Shown: in pieces, positions 31,145-39,394 of the stretch
Layout: each line of letters begins with the position of its first letter
Numbering within the stretch: the first letter of the stretch is position 1
Assembly: GCF_001280005.1 (NCBI RefSeq)
Contig: NZ_LGDW01000453.1
Coordinates: forward strand, 1 to 47,685
Length of the DNA: 47,685 bases
Source: Streptomyces sp. NRRL WC-3618
GTDB taxonomy: Bacteria; Actinomycetota; Actinomycetes; Streptomycetales; Streptomycetaceae
Direction of reading: 5' to 3'
Translations under genes and position numbers: made by a program
The notes under the pieces: generated by a model
Told to the model about the DNA's origin: nothing
The model's input: only the letters and a program-made list of their open reading frames with translations
The model's database searches: none

Positions 31145-31220
31145 TACCGGCATGCTGACCCCGAGCCGCGCGGCCTCCTCGTCGGCGTAGCGCACGGCTG
31201 GGCTTGTGCGGTGGCCGCGT

Positions 31221-31252
31221 CCTGGACGCCCGGTCCGGGCCGGGCGTCCAGG
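31221..31252. terminator. Bidirectional hairpin terminator
   Basis: CCTGGACGCCCGG-tccggg-CCGGGCGTCCAGG: perfect 13-bp stem, 6-nt loop. It lies between the LuxR gene (stop 31144) and the convergent aldo/keto reductase (stop 31256). Confidence 0.75.
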
Positions 31253-31255
31253 GGC

Positions 31256-32113
31256 TCAGGCGGCGTCCAGCTCGGCCGACTCCTCGGCGGAGAGCACCAG
31301 GTCCACGGCGGCCGCGGAGTCGCGGATGGTCTCCGGGCGGCTGGAGCCGGGGATCGGGACGACCACGGGTGACTTGGCGAGCATCCAGGCCAGGCACACC
31401 CGCTGCGGACTGACGCCGTGCGCTTCCGCGATACGGGCGAAGGGCGCGTACGCCGAACCGAGCCCGCCGGCCCGGGAGATGCCGCCGAGCGGACTCCAGG
31501 GCAGGAACGCGACGCCCAGCTCGTCGCACAGCCGAAGTTCCGGTTCGCTGGAGCGGAACGCCGGGGAAAACTGGTTCTGCACGGAGACCAGACGCCCGCC
31601 CAGGATCTCGTTCGCCAGCCGGATCTGCGCCGGGTCGGCGTTGGAGATTCCCGCCATGCGGATCTTGCCCTCGTCCAGCAGGTCGCGGACCGCGCCGACC
31701 GACTCCGCGTACGGGACCTTGGGGTCGGGGCGGTGGAACTGGTACAGCCCGATGGCCTCCACGCCCAGGCGGCGGAGCGAGGACTCGCAGGCCTCCTTGA
31801 TGTGGGCGGGGGAGCCGTCCAGGGTCCAACTGCCGTCACCGGGACGCAGGTGACCGCCCTTGGTGGCCACCAAGACGTCCGCACCGCCTTCGTGGGAGGC
31901 GAGCGCCTTGGCGATGAGGGCCTCGTTGTGACCGACCTCGTCGGCGTGCAGATGGTAGGCGTCGGCCGTGTCGATCAGTGTCAGGCCCGCGTCGAGTGCG
32001 GCGTGGATGGTGGCGAGGGACCGGGCCTCGTCCGGCCGTCCCTCGATCGACATGGGCATCCCGCCCAGACCGATCGCGCTGACCTCAACATCGCCGATGC
32101 GTCGAGTGTGCAT
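31256..32113 (-). CDS. Aldo/keto reductase
   Basis: 285-residue NADPH-dependent (alpha/beta)8 oxidoreductase. Catalytic tetrad visible: Asp and Tyr in LTLIDTADAYHLHADEVG, Lys in DVLVATKGGH, His in IGLYQFHRPDPKVPYAES. The C-terminal SPVVVPIPGSSRPETIRDS is the cofactor phosphate site. The ATG at 32113 (MHTRRIGDVEVSAIGLGG) gives the standard family N-terminus and has AGAGG upstream; the in-frame extension to 32266 is not family-like. Substrate unknown. Divergent from the DEAD-box helicase gene. Confidence 0.92.
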   Translation of the reverse strand: MHTRRIGDVEVSAIGLGGMPMSIEGRPDEARSLATIHAALDAGLTLIDTADAYHLHADEVGHNEALIAKALASHEGGADVLVATKGGHLRPGDGSWTLDGSPAHIKEACESSLRRLGVEAIGLYQFHRPDPKVPYAESVGAVRDLLDEGKIRMAGISNADPAQIRLANEILGGRLVSVQNQFSPAFRSSEPELRLCDELGVAFLPWSPLGGISRAGGLGSAYAPFARIAEAHGVSPQRVCLAWMLAKSPVVVPIPGSSRPETIRDSAAAVDLVLSAEESAELDAA

Positions 32114-32218
32114 GTGCTCGTGGCCTCTTTCGGAGTTCGCGAAGCAGGAATCGCAGCAAGGATCAAGGTCCAGCCTTGCCTGCCGACGCGCAGAGGTCCA
32201 ATAGAGGAATACGAACGC

Positions 32219-32241
32219 ATTCAGCACCCGGGCAGCTGAAT
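32219..32241. promoter_or_regulatory. Dyad upstream of the helicase promoter
   Basis: ATTCAGC-N9-GCTGAAT, 7-bp perfect arms, ending 9 bp before the extended -10 of the helicase gene. Position and size suit an operator. No regulator is assigned. Confidence 0.4.
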
Positions 32242-32249
32242 CCCGCCGC

Positions 32250-32258
32250 TGATAAAAT
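32250..32258 (+). promoter_or_regulatory. Extended -10 promoter element of the helicase gene
   Basis: TGA-TAAAAT: an extended -10 (TGN) with TAAAAT matching TATAAT at five of six positions, rare in this GC-rich window. No good -35 is seen, as is common with extended -10 promoters. Transcription would begin near 32265, just before the leader hairpin. Confidence 0.45.
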
Positions 32259-32276
32259 GGGGTCACGCTTCGACGC

Positions 32277-32312
32277 CGCCGGGGCCCGTACCAAGGGGTA
32301 CGGGCCCCGGCG
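32277..32312 (+). promoter_or_regulatory. Strong hairpin in the helicase 5' leader
   Basis: CGCCGGGGCCCGTACC-aagg-GGTACGGGCCCCGGCG: perfect 16-bp stem with a 4-nt loop. It lies between the predicted transcription start (about 32265) and the ATG at 32344, ending 31 nt before the start codon. It could act as an attenuator, or as a structure that the helicase itself unwinds. Confidence 0.6.
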
Positions 32313-32343
32313 CGTTGCGGGCGTCAGACCAGGAAGGTTCCTC

Positions 32344-33729
32344 ATGAACGCCAGACCGCCGGCTTCCGCAGTGCCGCAGGGCGAGTTCGCCATCCCGCAG
32401 ACGGTTGTCCCGGGCCTGCCGCCGGCCGAGTCCTTCGACGCCCTCGGGCTGCCGTCGGCGCTCATGGAGACCATGGCGGGCCTCGGGGTGACGGAGCCCT
32501 TCCCGATCCAGGCCGCGACCCTGCCCGACGCACTGGCCGGCCGGGACGTCCTGGGCCGCGCGCGAACCGGCTCCGGAAAGACGCTCGCCTTCGGACTCGC
32601 GCTGCTCGTCCGGACGGCGGGCAAGCGCGCGGACTCCAAGCGGCCGCTCGCACTGGTGCTGGTGCCGACCCGGGAACTCGCCCAGCAGGTGGGTGACGCC
32701 CTGGCACCGTACGCGCGGAAACTCGACGTACGACTGGCGACGGTGGTCGGCGGGCTGTCGATCAACCGGCAGCAGGCGGAGCTGCGGGCCGGCGCGGAGG
32801 TGCTCATCGCGACCCCGGGGCGGCTGACCGACCTGGTGTCGCGCCGGGACTGCGTCCTGAACCACGTGCGGATCACGGTGCTGGACGAGGCGGACCAGAT
32901 GTGCGACCTGGGGTTCCTGCCCCAGGTGTCGGAGCTCATGGACCAGCTCCCCGCCGACGGACAGCGGCTGCTGTTCTCGGCCACCCTCGACCGCAACGTC
33001 GACCAGCTGGTACGCGACTACCTGCACGACCCGGTGCTCGCCACGGTCGACCGGCTGGCGGGCTCGGTCGCCACGATGGAGCATCACGTGCTGAACATCC
33101 ACGCCGCCGACAAGTACGCGACCGCGACCGAGATCGCGGCACGGGACGGCCGGGTGCTGATGTTCCTGGACACCAAGACCGGCGTGGACCAGTTCACCCG
33201 GCACCTGCGGGCCAGCGGTGTGCGGGCCGGCGCCCTGCACAGCGGGAAGTCGCAGCCCCAACGCACGCACACGCTCGGCCAGTTCAAGGACGGTGAGATC
33301 ACCGTGCTGGTGGCCACCAACGTCGCCGCCCGGGGTATCCACATCGACGCCCTCGACCTCGTCGTCAACGTCGACCCGCCGGCCGACGCCAAGGACTACC
33401 TGCACCGTGGCGGGCGCACGGCGCGTGCGGGGGAGTCCGGCAAGGTCGTCACCCTGGTCACCCCCAACCAGCGGCGCGACGTGAACCGGATGATGTCCGA
33501 CGCCGGGATCCGGCCGACGGTCGCCCAGGTGCGCTCCGGCGAGGAGAAGCTGACCGCCATCACCGGTGCGAAGCGCCCGCCGACCGAGACGAAGGCCGCC
33601 ACCGGCAACGCCCCCTTCCGTGGCATCGGCACCCGTCCGGGGCGCCCCGCCAAGGAGTCCCGTAAAGCGGCCGAGGCCCGCAAGACCGCGGAAGCCCGTG
33701 CGGCGGCCCGGGTCCGCAAGGGCCGCTGA
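32344..33729 (+). CDS. DEAD-box RNA helicase
   Basis: 461 residues, ATP-dependent RNA helicase of the RhlE/CsdA type. All motifs are present in order: Q motif FPIQAATLPDAL, Walker A ARTGSGKT, PTRELAQQV, GG, TPGR, DEAD (LDEADQMCDLGF), SAT, ATNVAARGI and HRGGRTARAG. The C-terminal 90 residues are basic and Lys/Arg/Ala rich (KESRKAAEARKTAEARAAARVRKGR), as in RNA-binding tails of actinobacterial helicases. The ATG at 32344 has GGAAGG upstream. Cold shock or RNA decay are the usual roles. The leader carries a strong hairpin. Confidence 0.95.
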   Translation: MNARPPASAVPQGEFAIPQTVVPGLPPAESFDALGLPSALMETMAGLGVTEPFPIQAATLPDALAGRDVLGRARTGSGKTLAFGLALLVRTAGKRADSKRPLALVLVPTRELAQQVGDALAPYARKLDVRLATVVGGLSINRQQAELRAGAEVLIATPGRLTDLVSRRDCVLNHVRITVLDEADQMCDLGFLPQVSELMDQLPADGQRLLFSATLDRNVDQLVRDYLHDPVLATVDRLAGSVATMEHHVLNIHAADKYATATEIAARDGRVLMFLDTKTGVDQFTRHLRASGVRAGALHSGKSQPQRTHTLGQFKDGEITVLVATNVAARGIHIDALDLVVNVDPPADAKDYLHRGGRTARAGESGKVVTLVTPNQRRDVNRMMSDAGIRPTVAQVRSGEEKLTAITGAKRPPTETKAATGNAPFRGIGTRPGRPAKESRKAAEARKTAEARAAARVRKGR

Positions 33730-33816
33730 GGCCCCTGCGCGGGAGGCCGGTCGCCTCTCTCGTCCCTCGCGGACGTCGCGGACGTCGAGGACGTCTCGCG
33801 GTGTCCGACGCCGGCG

Positions 33817-34686
33817 CTACGAGGCAGACGCGCGAATGGCGTCCGCCAGCGGCGTCGCGGGGCGGCCGGTGAGGAAGGGCACCGCGTCGCTGACACCGTC
33901 GAGTTGGCCGGCCGCGATGGCCGTGTAGGTGGACACCCAGGCGTCGAGCTGCCATGGCGGCGCGCCGTAGGAGGCGCGAGAGGCGTAGGCCTCCTCGACG
34001 GTCTCGGGCCGGTAGGTGACGCTGCGGCCGAGCACCTCGGACACGATGGCCGCGGCGTCGTCCAGCGTCAGGGACTCGGGACCGGTCAGGTCGTAGACGG
34101 CACCGGTGTGGTCGCCGGGACGGGTCAGGACCGCGGTCGCCGCGTCGGCGATGTCCTCCTGGGAGACGAAGGCGGCCCGCCCCTGCCCGGCCGGACCACG
34201 GATGACACCGTCCGCACCGGCCAGCAACGGGACGAACTCCGCGTACATGTTGTCGCGCAGGAAGGTGTACGCCATCCCGCTGGTGCGGATGTGTTCCTCG
34301 GTGTGGAAGTGGTCGCGGGCCAGCGTGAAGGTCGCGTAGGGCGCGGCGCCGAAGAAGGACAGGTACACCAGGTGCTCGACACCCGCCGCGGCCACGCTGT
34401 CCACGAACGCCTTGTGCTGGTCGAGCCGGTCGGCGCTCTCGGAGGCGGACACCATGAACACGGTCTTCGCGCCGCCGATGCCACGGACGACGGCGTCGTG
34501 GTCGCGGAAACCGCCGCGGACCGCCGTGGCGCCGGGCAGGTCGGGCGCCCGGTCGAGGTCGCGCACCAGCAGCCGCTGGGCGACGCCCCGTTGGGCCAGA
34601 CGGCGGGCGACGCGTCCGCCGAGGCGGCCCGTGGCTCCGGTGACCACGACCGTGGATGTCGACGGTTCGGTGGGCAGTTCGGTCAT
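33817..34686 (-). CDS. NmrA/NAD(P)-dependent epimerase-type SDR oxidoreductase
   Basis: 289 residues, atypical short-chain dehydrogenase of the NmrA or quinone-oxidoreductase-2 kind. The NAD(P) loop is VVTGATGRLGGRVARRLAQRG. DHDAVVRGIGGAKTVFMVSAS and AAGVEHLVYLSFFGAAPYATFTLARDHFHTEEHIRTSGMAYTFLRDNMY are typical of QOR2-like proteins. The Tyr-x-x-x-Lys active site of classical SDRs is missing, so it may be a redox sensor or reductase. The ATG at 34686 is preferred, with GGAAG 11 nt upstream; the ATG at 34695 has too short a spacing. Confidence 0.88.
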   Translation of the reverse strand: MTELPTEPSTSTVVVTGATGRLGGRVARRLAQRGVAQRLLVRDLDRAPDLPGATAVRGGFRDHDAVVRGIGGAKTVFMVSASESADRLDQHKAFVDSVAAAGVEHLVYLSFFGAAPYATFTLARDHFHTEEHIRTSGMAYTFLRDNMYAEFVPLLAGADGVIRGPAGQGRAAFVSQEDIADAATAVLTRPGDHTGAVYDLTGPESLTLDDAAAIVSEVLGRSVTYRPETVEEAYASRASYGAPPWQLDAWVSTYTAIAAGQLDGVSDAVPFLTGRPATPLADAIRASAS

Positions 34687-34834
34687 GGCTGACATCACTT
34701 CCGGTCGGGTCGGGGGGTGTGAGCGGCTCGGGCGGCAGATCGCGCCGGGTGTATTGAAACCGGCGCGGATCCGAAGGCCTGGCACGCCGGTACCGCCGGG
34801 CGCGTCGCGAAGCGCCGACGACCGACGCCGCTCG

Positions 34835-35407
34835 TCAGAGGGCGAAGGCCTCGGTCAGGCGCACGTTGTAGCCGTCCTCCTCCATGAGGACGACGGTGAC
34901 GCCGAAGGGGGAGGGGTGGTCGATGTCGAGCGGCACGAAGGAGTAGTCGACGGCGGCCCGGACCGGGGGGATCAGTTCGCCGCCCGGCTGCGGTTCGGGC
35001 GCGGGGAGCCACTGCGGTACGACGGCGGTCGGGCCCTCGGGGGAGTCGCCGGCGGCCTGCTCGGCGTAGGGGAACCGGTGCAGGGTGTGGCCGTCCCGCG
35101 TGGCGTGCACCATGTTCAGACACGGCGCCGGGTCGGCTGACGGCACCTCGCAGACGGCGGAGACGTCCCGTGTCTCCCAGGCGAGGACGACCTCGTCGGC
35201 TCCGGCCGCGGCGGCGATGTTCGACAGCTGGGCGATGCCGGTGAGCGCGTCCTCGCCGGTCTCGACGTCACGCAGCCAGATCAGGCCGACCAGTTCCCCA
35301 CGGACCAGCGGCATGATGACCGGACGGGGCACCGCCCCTTCGGCCAGCCCCGCGGTGTACGCGTTCTTCATCGAGGCGGCCAGTGCGTCCCAGGTCTGCG
35401 TGTCCAC
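34835..35407 (-). CDS. Conserved hypothetical protein
   Basis: 190-residue soluble protein. The GTG at 35407 has GAGAGGAAG upstream. Residues 30-90 read VIMPLVRGELVGLIWLRDVETGEDALTGIAQLSNIAAAAGADEVVLAWETRDVSAVC, an alternating alpha/beta pattern, and the C-terminus is beta-rich and acidic. I do not recognise a family. The gene stands alone between the SDR and lipoprotein genes, same strand as both. Confidence 0.6.
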   Translation of the reverse strand: MDTQTWDALAASMKNAYTAGLAEGAVPRPVIMPLVRGELVGLIWLRDVETGEDALTGIAQLSNIAAAAGADEVVLAWETRDVSAVCEVPSADPAPCLNMVHATRDGHTLHRFPYAEQAAGDSPEGPTAVVPQWLPAPEPQPGGELIPPVRAAVDYSFVPLDIDHPSPFGVTVVLMEEDGYNVRLTEAFAL

Positions 35408-35541
35408 GAACTTCCTCTCACCAACAGCACATTCACGACTTGGGCGACCCTGTCACGCCGGCCGCCGTCGACGCCAACCCGGACGGCACGAGCCGCACCC
35501 ACTGGTTGCGGCCCGCGACCCGGACAGCGCGTGAGGGAGCG

Positions 35542-36270
35542 CTAGGACTGCGCAAGCTTCGTGATCTGCGCGGAAACCAGTTCACCCGGTACCTCGGCGG
35601 ACGATCCGGTGCCGTTCGCCGTGTAGAACAGGACGACCGTGGCGCCGCAGCGCACGACCACGAAGGCGTCCGAGGAGTCGCCCCGGGTCTGCAGGTCGAA
35701 GGCGACGGCGTCGTCGCCCGTGTCTGGTGCGGTGGCCGCCTTGGCGGTGGTGCGGGCGGGGACGCCGCCCTCGTAGGCGGTGCACTTCTTCAGAGCGGCG
35801 CGCAGGCCGTCGAGGACGCCCTCTGCGGCAGGCTGGTCGTAGGCCATCAGGCCGATGGTGGTGGCGGAGCCGGCCTGCGAGCCGGAGGTGGCGTAGGCGA
35901 GAAGGCCGAGGAACTGCTTGGGTGCCGGCTTCGGAGAGGCGGTGCGCATGTTCTCGAGGGGCTGGCAGGCCGCGGGGCGGGCGGTGCCGCCGCCAGCCGG
36001 CTTCGCGGGGAAGTCGGCGATCTGGAAGCCGCTCACCTCGGTGCTGGACAGCGCCGCCGACTTCAACTGAGCGGAGTCCAGCGGGTCGGCCGGTGCCTCG
36101 GACGTCGGCGCGGAGGACGGCGTCGAGTCGGATGCCGAAACGGACGGGGACGGTGACGCGGACGGAGAGGCCGACGCGTCGGAACCTCCGTCGCTGCCGC
36201 CGCCACCGCATCCGGCCACGAGCACCGCTGTGAAGAGGAACGCCGCCAACTTGACCTGTCTGATGGGCAC
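35542..36270 (-). CDS. Putative lipoprotein with Ser/Ala/Pro-rich linker
   Basis: 242 residues. Lipoprotein signal with lipobox LVAGC (Cys at about 21), then a Ser/Pro/Ala-rich spacer to about residue 65 (SASPSASPSPSVSAS), as in surface proteins that reach through the cell wall. The globular part (about 70-240) contains two Cys residues (AACQPLENM and LKKCTAYEGG) plus one near the C-terminus, probably in a disulfide, and resembles extracellular sensor domains (PknH-like). The GTG at 36270 has GGGGAG upstream. It may sense wall or envelope state; not proven. Confidence 0.8.
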   Translation of the reverse strand: MPIRQVKLAAFLFTAVLVAGCGGGGSDGGSDASASPSASPSPSVSASDSTPSSAPTSEAPADPLDSAQLKSAALSSTEVSGFQIADFPAKPAGGGTARPAACQPLENMRTASPKPAPKQFLGLLAYATSGSQAGSATTIGLMAYDQPAAEGVLDGLRAALKKCTAYEGGVPARTTAKAATAPDTGDDAVAFDLQTRGDSSDAFVVVRCGATVVLFYTANGTGSSAEVPGELVSAQITKLAQS

Positions 36271-36398
36271 TTGATGACTCCCCTGATCGTGATTCGACCG
36301 AATGGGTCATCGTGACTTCATATGGGTGACAGGTGGGCGATTTTGCCGACACGTGACCATTGTGCGGTGCGGGGAGAGGGCCTCCCGTCCGGTGAGTG

Positions 36399-37304
36399 TC
36401 AGGTTTGCGTCGACAGGAGGTCGGTGACCATCCGGTGGGCGGGGGCCTCGGTCTGGCGCGCGACGCGGTGGAAGGTCTCATGGGCCGCGCGGGCCGGCCA
36501 GTCGGGGGGCAGGTGGCGGGCGGGCAGCCGGGGGTCCGCGCGGATCGTGTCCAGCCATTCGCTGATCACCCGCAGCCGGATGCCGAGCGGGTCGCCGGAA
36601 TCGGTGCCGGACCAGGCGGACCAGCGCTTGTCGAAGTCGGCGTACCGGGCGCCGACGCCGCCCAGGTCCCAGGTGTCACGGATCATCAGGCCGATGTCGG
36701 TGGCGTCGTCGGCCGTGGCGTGGAAGATCTTGACGTGGGCGGCGAGGCCGAGCTCGGAGACGAGTGCGGAGGCGTCGACGTCGCCGGGCGCGATCCACAG
36801 CCCGCTGTACAGGGCGCCGAAGCCCGACCAGGTGAGCCGCGAGCGCAGATCGTGACGCTGGCGCTGCCAGGACTCGGGCAGCGAGAAGCCGAGGAGCGTC
36901 CAGGTGCCGTCCCAGTCGTCGTTGACGGCGCTGGTCTGCCACAGGCGCCGCTTGCCGTCCCAGAGGATCTGTTCCGTCTGCGCGGTCAGCCCGAAGTGCA
37001 TCCTGCGTCCCTGACGCTGACGCCGCAGCAGGCCCCGGTTGACCATGCGGGTGAGGGTGGACCGGACGGCGTGTTCCCCCACTCCGGCGCGGGCGAGGAC
37101 CTCGATGATGCTGCCCGAGTACACGTGCTCGAGCCCCTCCTCCAGTACGTAGCTGCCGAAGAAGGCGAACAGGAGCGACTGGGGGCGCAGCTGGGGTGCG
37201 GCGGAGGTTTCTTCGGCGGCCCGCTGGTTCTCGTCGTGCACGTCGGAAAGGGTACGGCTGCCGCCCAGCGGGCCCCCGGCGTCAGAGGGGGCGGGCGAGG
37301 TCAC
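36399..37304 (-). CDS. PaaX family transcriptional regulator
   Basis: 301 residues. The N-terminal winged helix (about 38-110) reads FAFFGSYVLEEGLEHVYSGSIIEVLARAGVGEHAVRSTLTRMVNRGLLRRQRQGR. The middle domain contains DWDGTWTLLGFSLPESWQRQRHDLRSRLTWSGFGALYSGLWIAPGD. The C-terminal helical domain follows. PaaX repressors respond to phenylacetyl-CoA or related thioesters. The first 38 residues are low-complexity, and the true start may be downstream of GTG 37304. It is divergent from the ABC importer operon, with an 18-bp palindrome in between. Confidence 0.9.
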   Translation of the reverse strand: MTSPAPSDAGGPLGGSRTLSDVHDENQRAAEETSAAPQLRPQSLLFAFFGSYVLEEGLEHVYSGSIIEVLARAGVGEHAVRSTLTRMVNRGLLRRQRQGRRMHFGLTAQTEQILWDGKRRLWQTSAVNDDWDGTWTLLGFSLPESWQRQRHDLRSRLTWSGFGALYSGLWIAPGDVDASALVSELGLAAHVKIFHATADDATDIGLMIRDTWDLGGVGARYADFDKRWSAWSGTDSGDPLGIRLRVISEWLDTIRADPRLPARHLPPDWPARAAHETFHRVARQTEAPAHRMVTDLLSTQT

Positions 37305-37444
37305 CGGGACGTCGGGCGGACGGGGCCACGGATTCTCATGCGGAGCTGCATGGACGTAACTCCCTTGTGGCTGGGCCTCGTTGGGCCATGGCCGGGCTCG
37401 TCGAAGTTCTCGGAGCCGGTCTTGTCCGGAGTACTGACAGCGTG

Positions 37445-37462
37445 AATGTAGGTGTGTACATT
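37445..37462. promoter_or_regulatory. 18-bp palindrome in the PaaX/importer divergent promoter
   Basis: AATGTA-GGTGTG-TACATT, perfect 6-bp arms with a 6-bp spacer. A related inverted half-site pair occurs nearby: GTGTGTAC (37452-37459, inside this site) and its exact reverse complement GTACACAC (37531-37538), 30 bp before the importer start. These are the best candidates for PaaX operators. Confidence 0.6.
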
Positions 37463-37568
37463 GCGGCCGTCAAGAAAGTGCACAACATCAGGGTCGCAGG
37501 TCCGCTCTACTCGCTCCGTGACCTTGGGGCGTACACACATTCAGCGTTGCTTCCGCCAGGAGGGGCCC

Positions 37569-38546
37569 ATGCAAAGGCGTGTTCTCGGGGTTGCCGCAGC
37601 AGTGATCACGGTCGTCGGCGTGGCCGGATGCGGGTCGTCGGACCCGGCGGACAGTGGCCCGTCGTCCTCCGACGGGGGCAGGACCACGCAGGTCAAGATC
37701 GGCATCATCCCCATCATCGATGTCGCCCCCCTCTATCTGGGCCAGAAGAAGGGGTTCTTCAGCAGCAGAGGCATCGAACTGGAGATGGTCAGCGCCCAGG
37801 GCGGCGCGGCGATCATCCCCGGTGTGGTGAGCGACCAGTTCCAGTTCGGGTTCAGCAACACCACGTCACTGATGATCGCCCAGGTCAAGGGCGTACCGAT
37901 CAAGTCCGTGGTCAACGGCGCGGCCTCCAACGGCAAGGTCGGGGCGGACGTCACCGGGGTGGCCGTCAAGAAGGACAGCTCGATCAAGTCGGCCAAGGAC
38001 CTCGCCGGGCGCACGGTCGCCGTCAACACCTTGCAGAACATCGGGTCCACCACGGTGCGCGAGTCGGTGCGGCTGGCCGGCGGCGACCCGTCGAAGGTCA
38101 AGTTCGTCGAGATGCCGTTCGACCAGATGCCGGCCGCACTGGACGGCGGACGGGTGGACGCCGCCTGGATGGGTGATCCCGCGATGACGATCGCCAAGGC
38201 GCAGGGTGCCCGCGTGGTCGCCTCGCCGTTCGCCGAGACGGACCCCAAGCTCACCGTGGCTACCTACTTCACCTCCACCAAGCTCGTGAAGCAGAAGCCC
38301 GACCTGGTGAAGAAGTTCGCCGCGGCCATGAGCGAGTCGCTCCAGTACGCCACCGATCACCCCGACGAGGCCCGCCAGACCCTCACGACCTACACGAAGA
38401 TCGGCGGCGATGTCCTGAACAAGCTCACGCTGCCCAACTGGCCCGCGGAGATCGACATGGCCTCGCTGCGGAAGCTCGCCTCACTCGGTGAGGCGGACGG
38501 CCTCTTCGACGGCAAGAAGCCCGACCTGAACGCCCTGTTCTCGTGA
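37569..38546 (+). CDS. ABC transporter substrate-binding lipoprotein, NitT/TauT family
   Basis: 325 residues. Lipoprotein signal MQRRVLGVAAAVITVVGVAGC with Cys21. The mature protein is an NMT1/SsuA-like binding protein: VKIGIIPIIDVAPLYLGQKKGFFSSRGIELE, ALDGGRVDAAWMGDPAMTIA and FTSTKLVKQKPDLVKKFAAAM are standard. The family binds sulfonates, nitrate, pyrimidine precursors or aromatic acids. The ATG at 37569 has AGGAGG 7 nt upstream. It is the first gene of a four-gene operon; its stop overlaps the permease start by 4 bp. PaaX control points to an aromatic acid ligand, by inference only. Confidence 0.92.
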   Translation: MQRRVLGVAAAVITVVGVAGCGSSDPADSGPSSSDGGRTTQVKIGIIPIIDVAPLYLGQKKGFFSSRGIELEMVSAQGGAAIIPGVVSDQFQFGFSNTTSLMIAQVKGVPIKSVVNGAASNGKVGADVTGVAVKKDSSIKSAKDLAGRTVAVNTLQNIGSTTVRESVRLAGGDPSKVKFVEMPFDQMPAALDGGRVDAAWMGDPAMTIAKAQGARVVASPFAETDPKLTVATYFTSTKLVKQKPDLVKKFAAAMSESLQYATDHPDEARQTLTTYTKIGGDVLNKLTLPNWPAEIDMASLRKLASLGEADGLFDGKKPDLNALFS

Positions 38547-39394
38547 CCCCCGCCGCGCTCACCACCGAGGAGGCGGGCCCGGCCGGTACCGGAGAGGCCC
38601 CCGTCCGGCGGCTGCCGGAGCGGGCCGTCACCCCACTGCGCGGCCTGGCCGGACTCGCCGGCCTCGTCGCCGTACTCGAAGTGCTGCCGCACACCGGCCT
38701 GGTGTCGGCCGACTACCTGCCGCCGGCCTCGAAGACTCTCCGCGCGCTGTGGCAACTGCTCGCCGAAAACACCTTCTGGACCGCGCTCGGCGACACCCTC
38801 ACCGGCTGGGGCCTGGGCCTGGGCATCTCCGTCGTGGCGGGCGTGGCCGTCGGACTGGTCATCGGCTCGGTACCGCTCCTGCGCGCGGTCACCGCCTCCA
38901 CCATCGAGTTCCTGCGCCCCATCCCGTCCGTCGCCCTGATCCCCGTCGCCGTCCTGCTCTACGGCGCCGACCTCAGGTCGAAGCTGCTGCTCGTGGTGTA
39001 CGCCGCCTTCTGGCAGGTCCTCGTCCAGGTCCTGGCCGGCATCCAGGACGTCGACCCGGTCGCGGACGACACCGCCCGCAGCTACCGGCTCGGCACCTGG
39101 GGACGGCTGCGCCACGTCATGTGGCCCACCGCCCTGCCGTACGTGATGACGGGCGTACGGCTGGCCGCCACCGTCGCGCTCATCCTCGCCGTCACCACCG
39201 AACTCGTCATCGGCGCACCCGGTGTCGGCCACGAGATCGCCGTCGCACAGACGTCCGGAGCCGTACCGCAGGTCTACGCCCTGGTCCTGGTCACCGGGCT
39301 GCTCGGCGTCGCCGTCAACCTGGTGGCGCGCGCGGTCGAGCGACGGGCACTGCACTGGCACCAGTCCGTACGCACAGATGCGGCTGCCTCATGA
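38543..39394 (+). CDS. ABC transporter permease, SsuC/TauC type (first subunit)
   Basis: 283 residues, about six membrane helices, BPD_transp_1 fold. The N-terminal 30 residues are hydrophilic. The cytoplasmic EAA-like loop that contacts the ATPase reads DDTARSYRLGTWGRLRHVMWPTALPYVMTGVRLAA. The GTG start overlaps the stop of the binding-protein gene (GTGA), and its own stop overlaps the ATG of the next permease. Most NitT/TauT importers have one permease acting as a homodimer; here two different ones follow each other. Confidence 0.92.
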   Translation: MTPAALTTEEAGPAGTGEAPVRRLPERAVTPLRGLAGLAGLVAVLEVLPHTGLVSADYLPPASKTLRALWQLLAENTFWTALGDTLTGWGLGLGISVVAGVAVGLVIGSVPLLRAVTASTIEFLRPIPSVALIPVAVLLYGADLRSKLLLVVYAAFWQVLVQVLAGIQDVDPVADDTARSYRLGTWGRLRHVMWPTALPYVMTGVRLAATVALILAVTTELVIGAPGVGHEIAVAQTSGAVPQVYALVLVTGLLGVAVNLVARAVERRALHWHQSVRTDAAAS

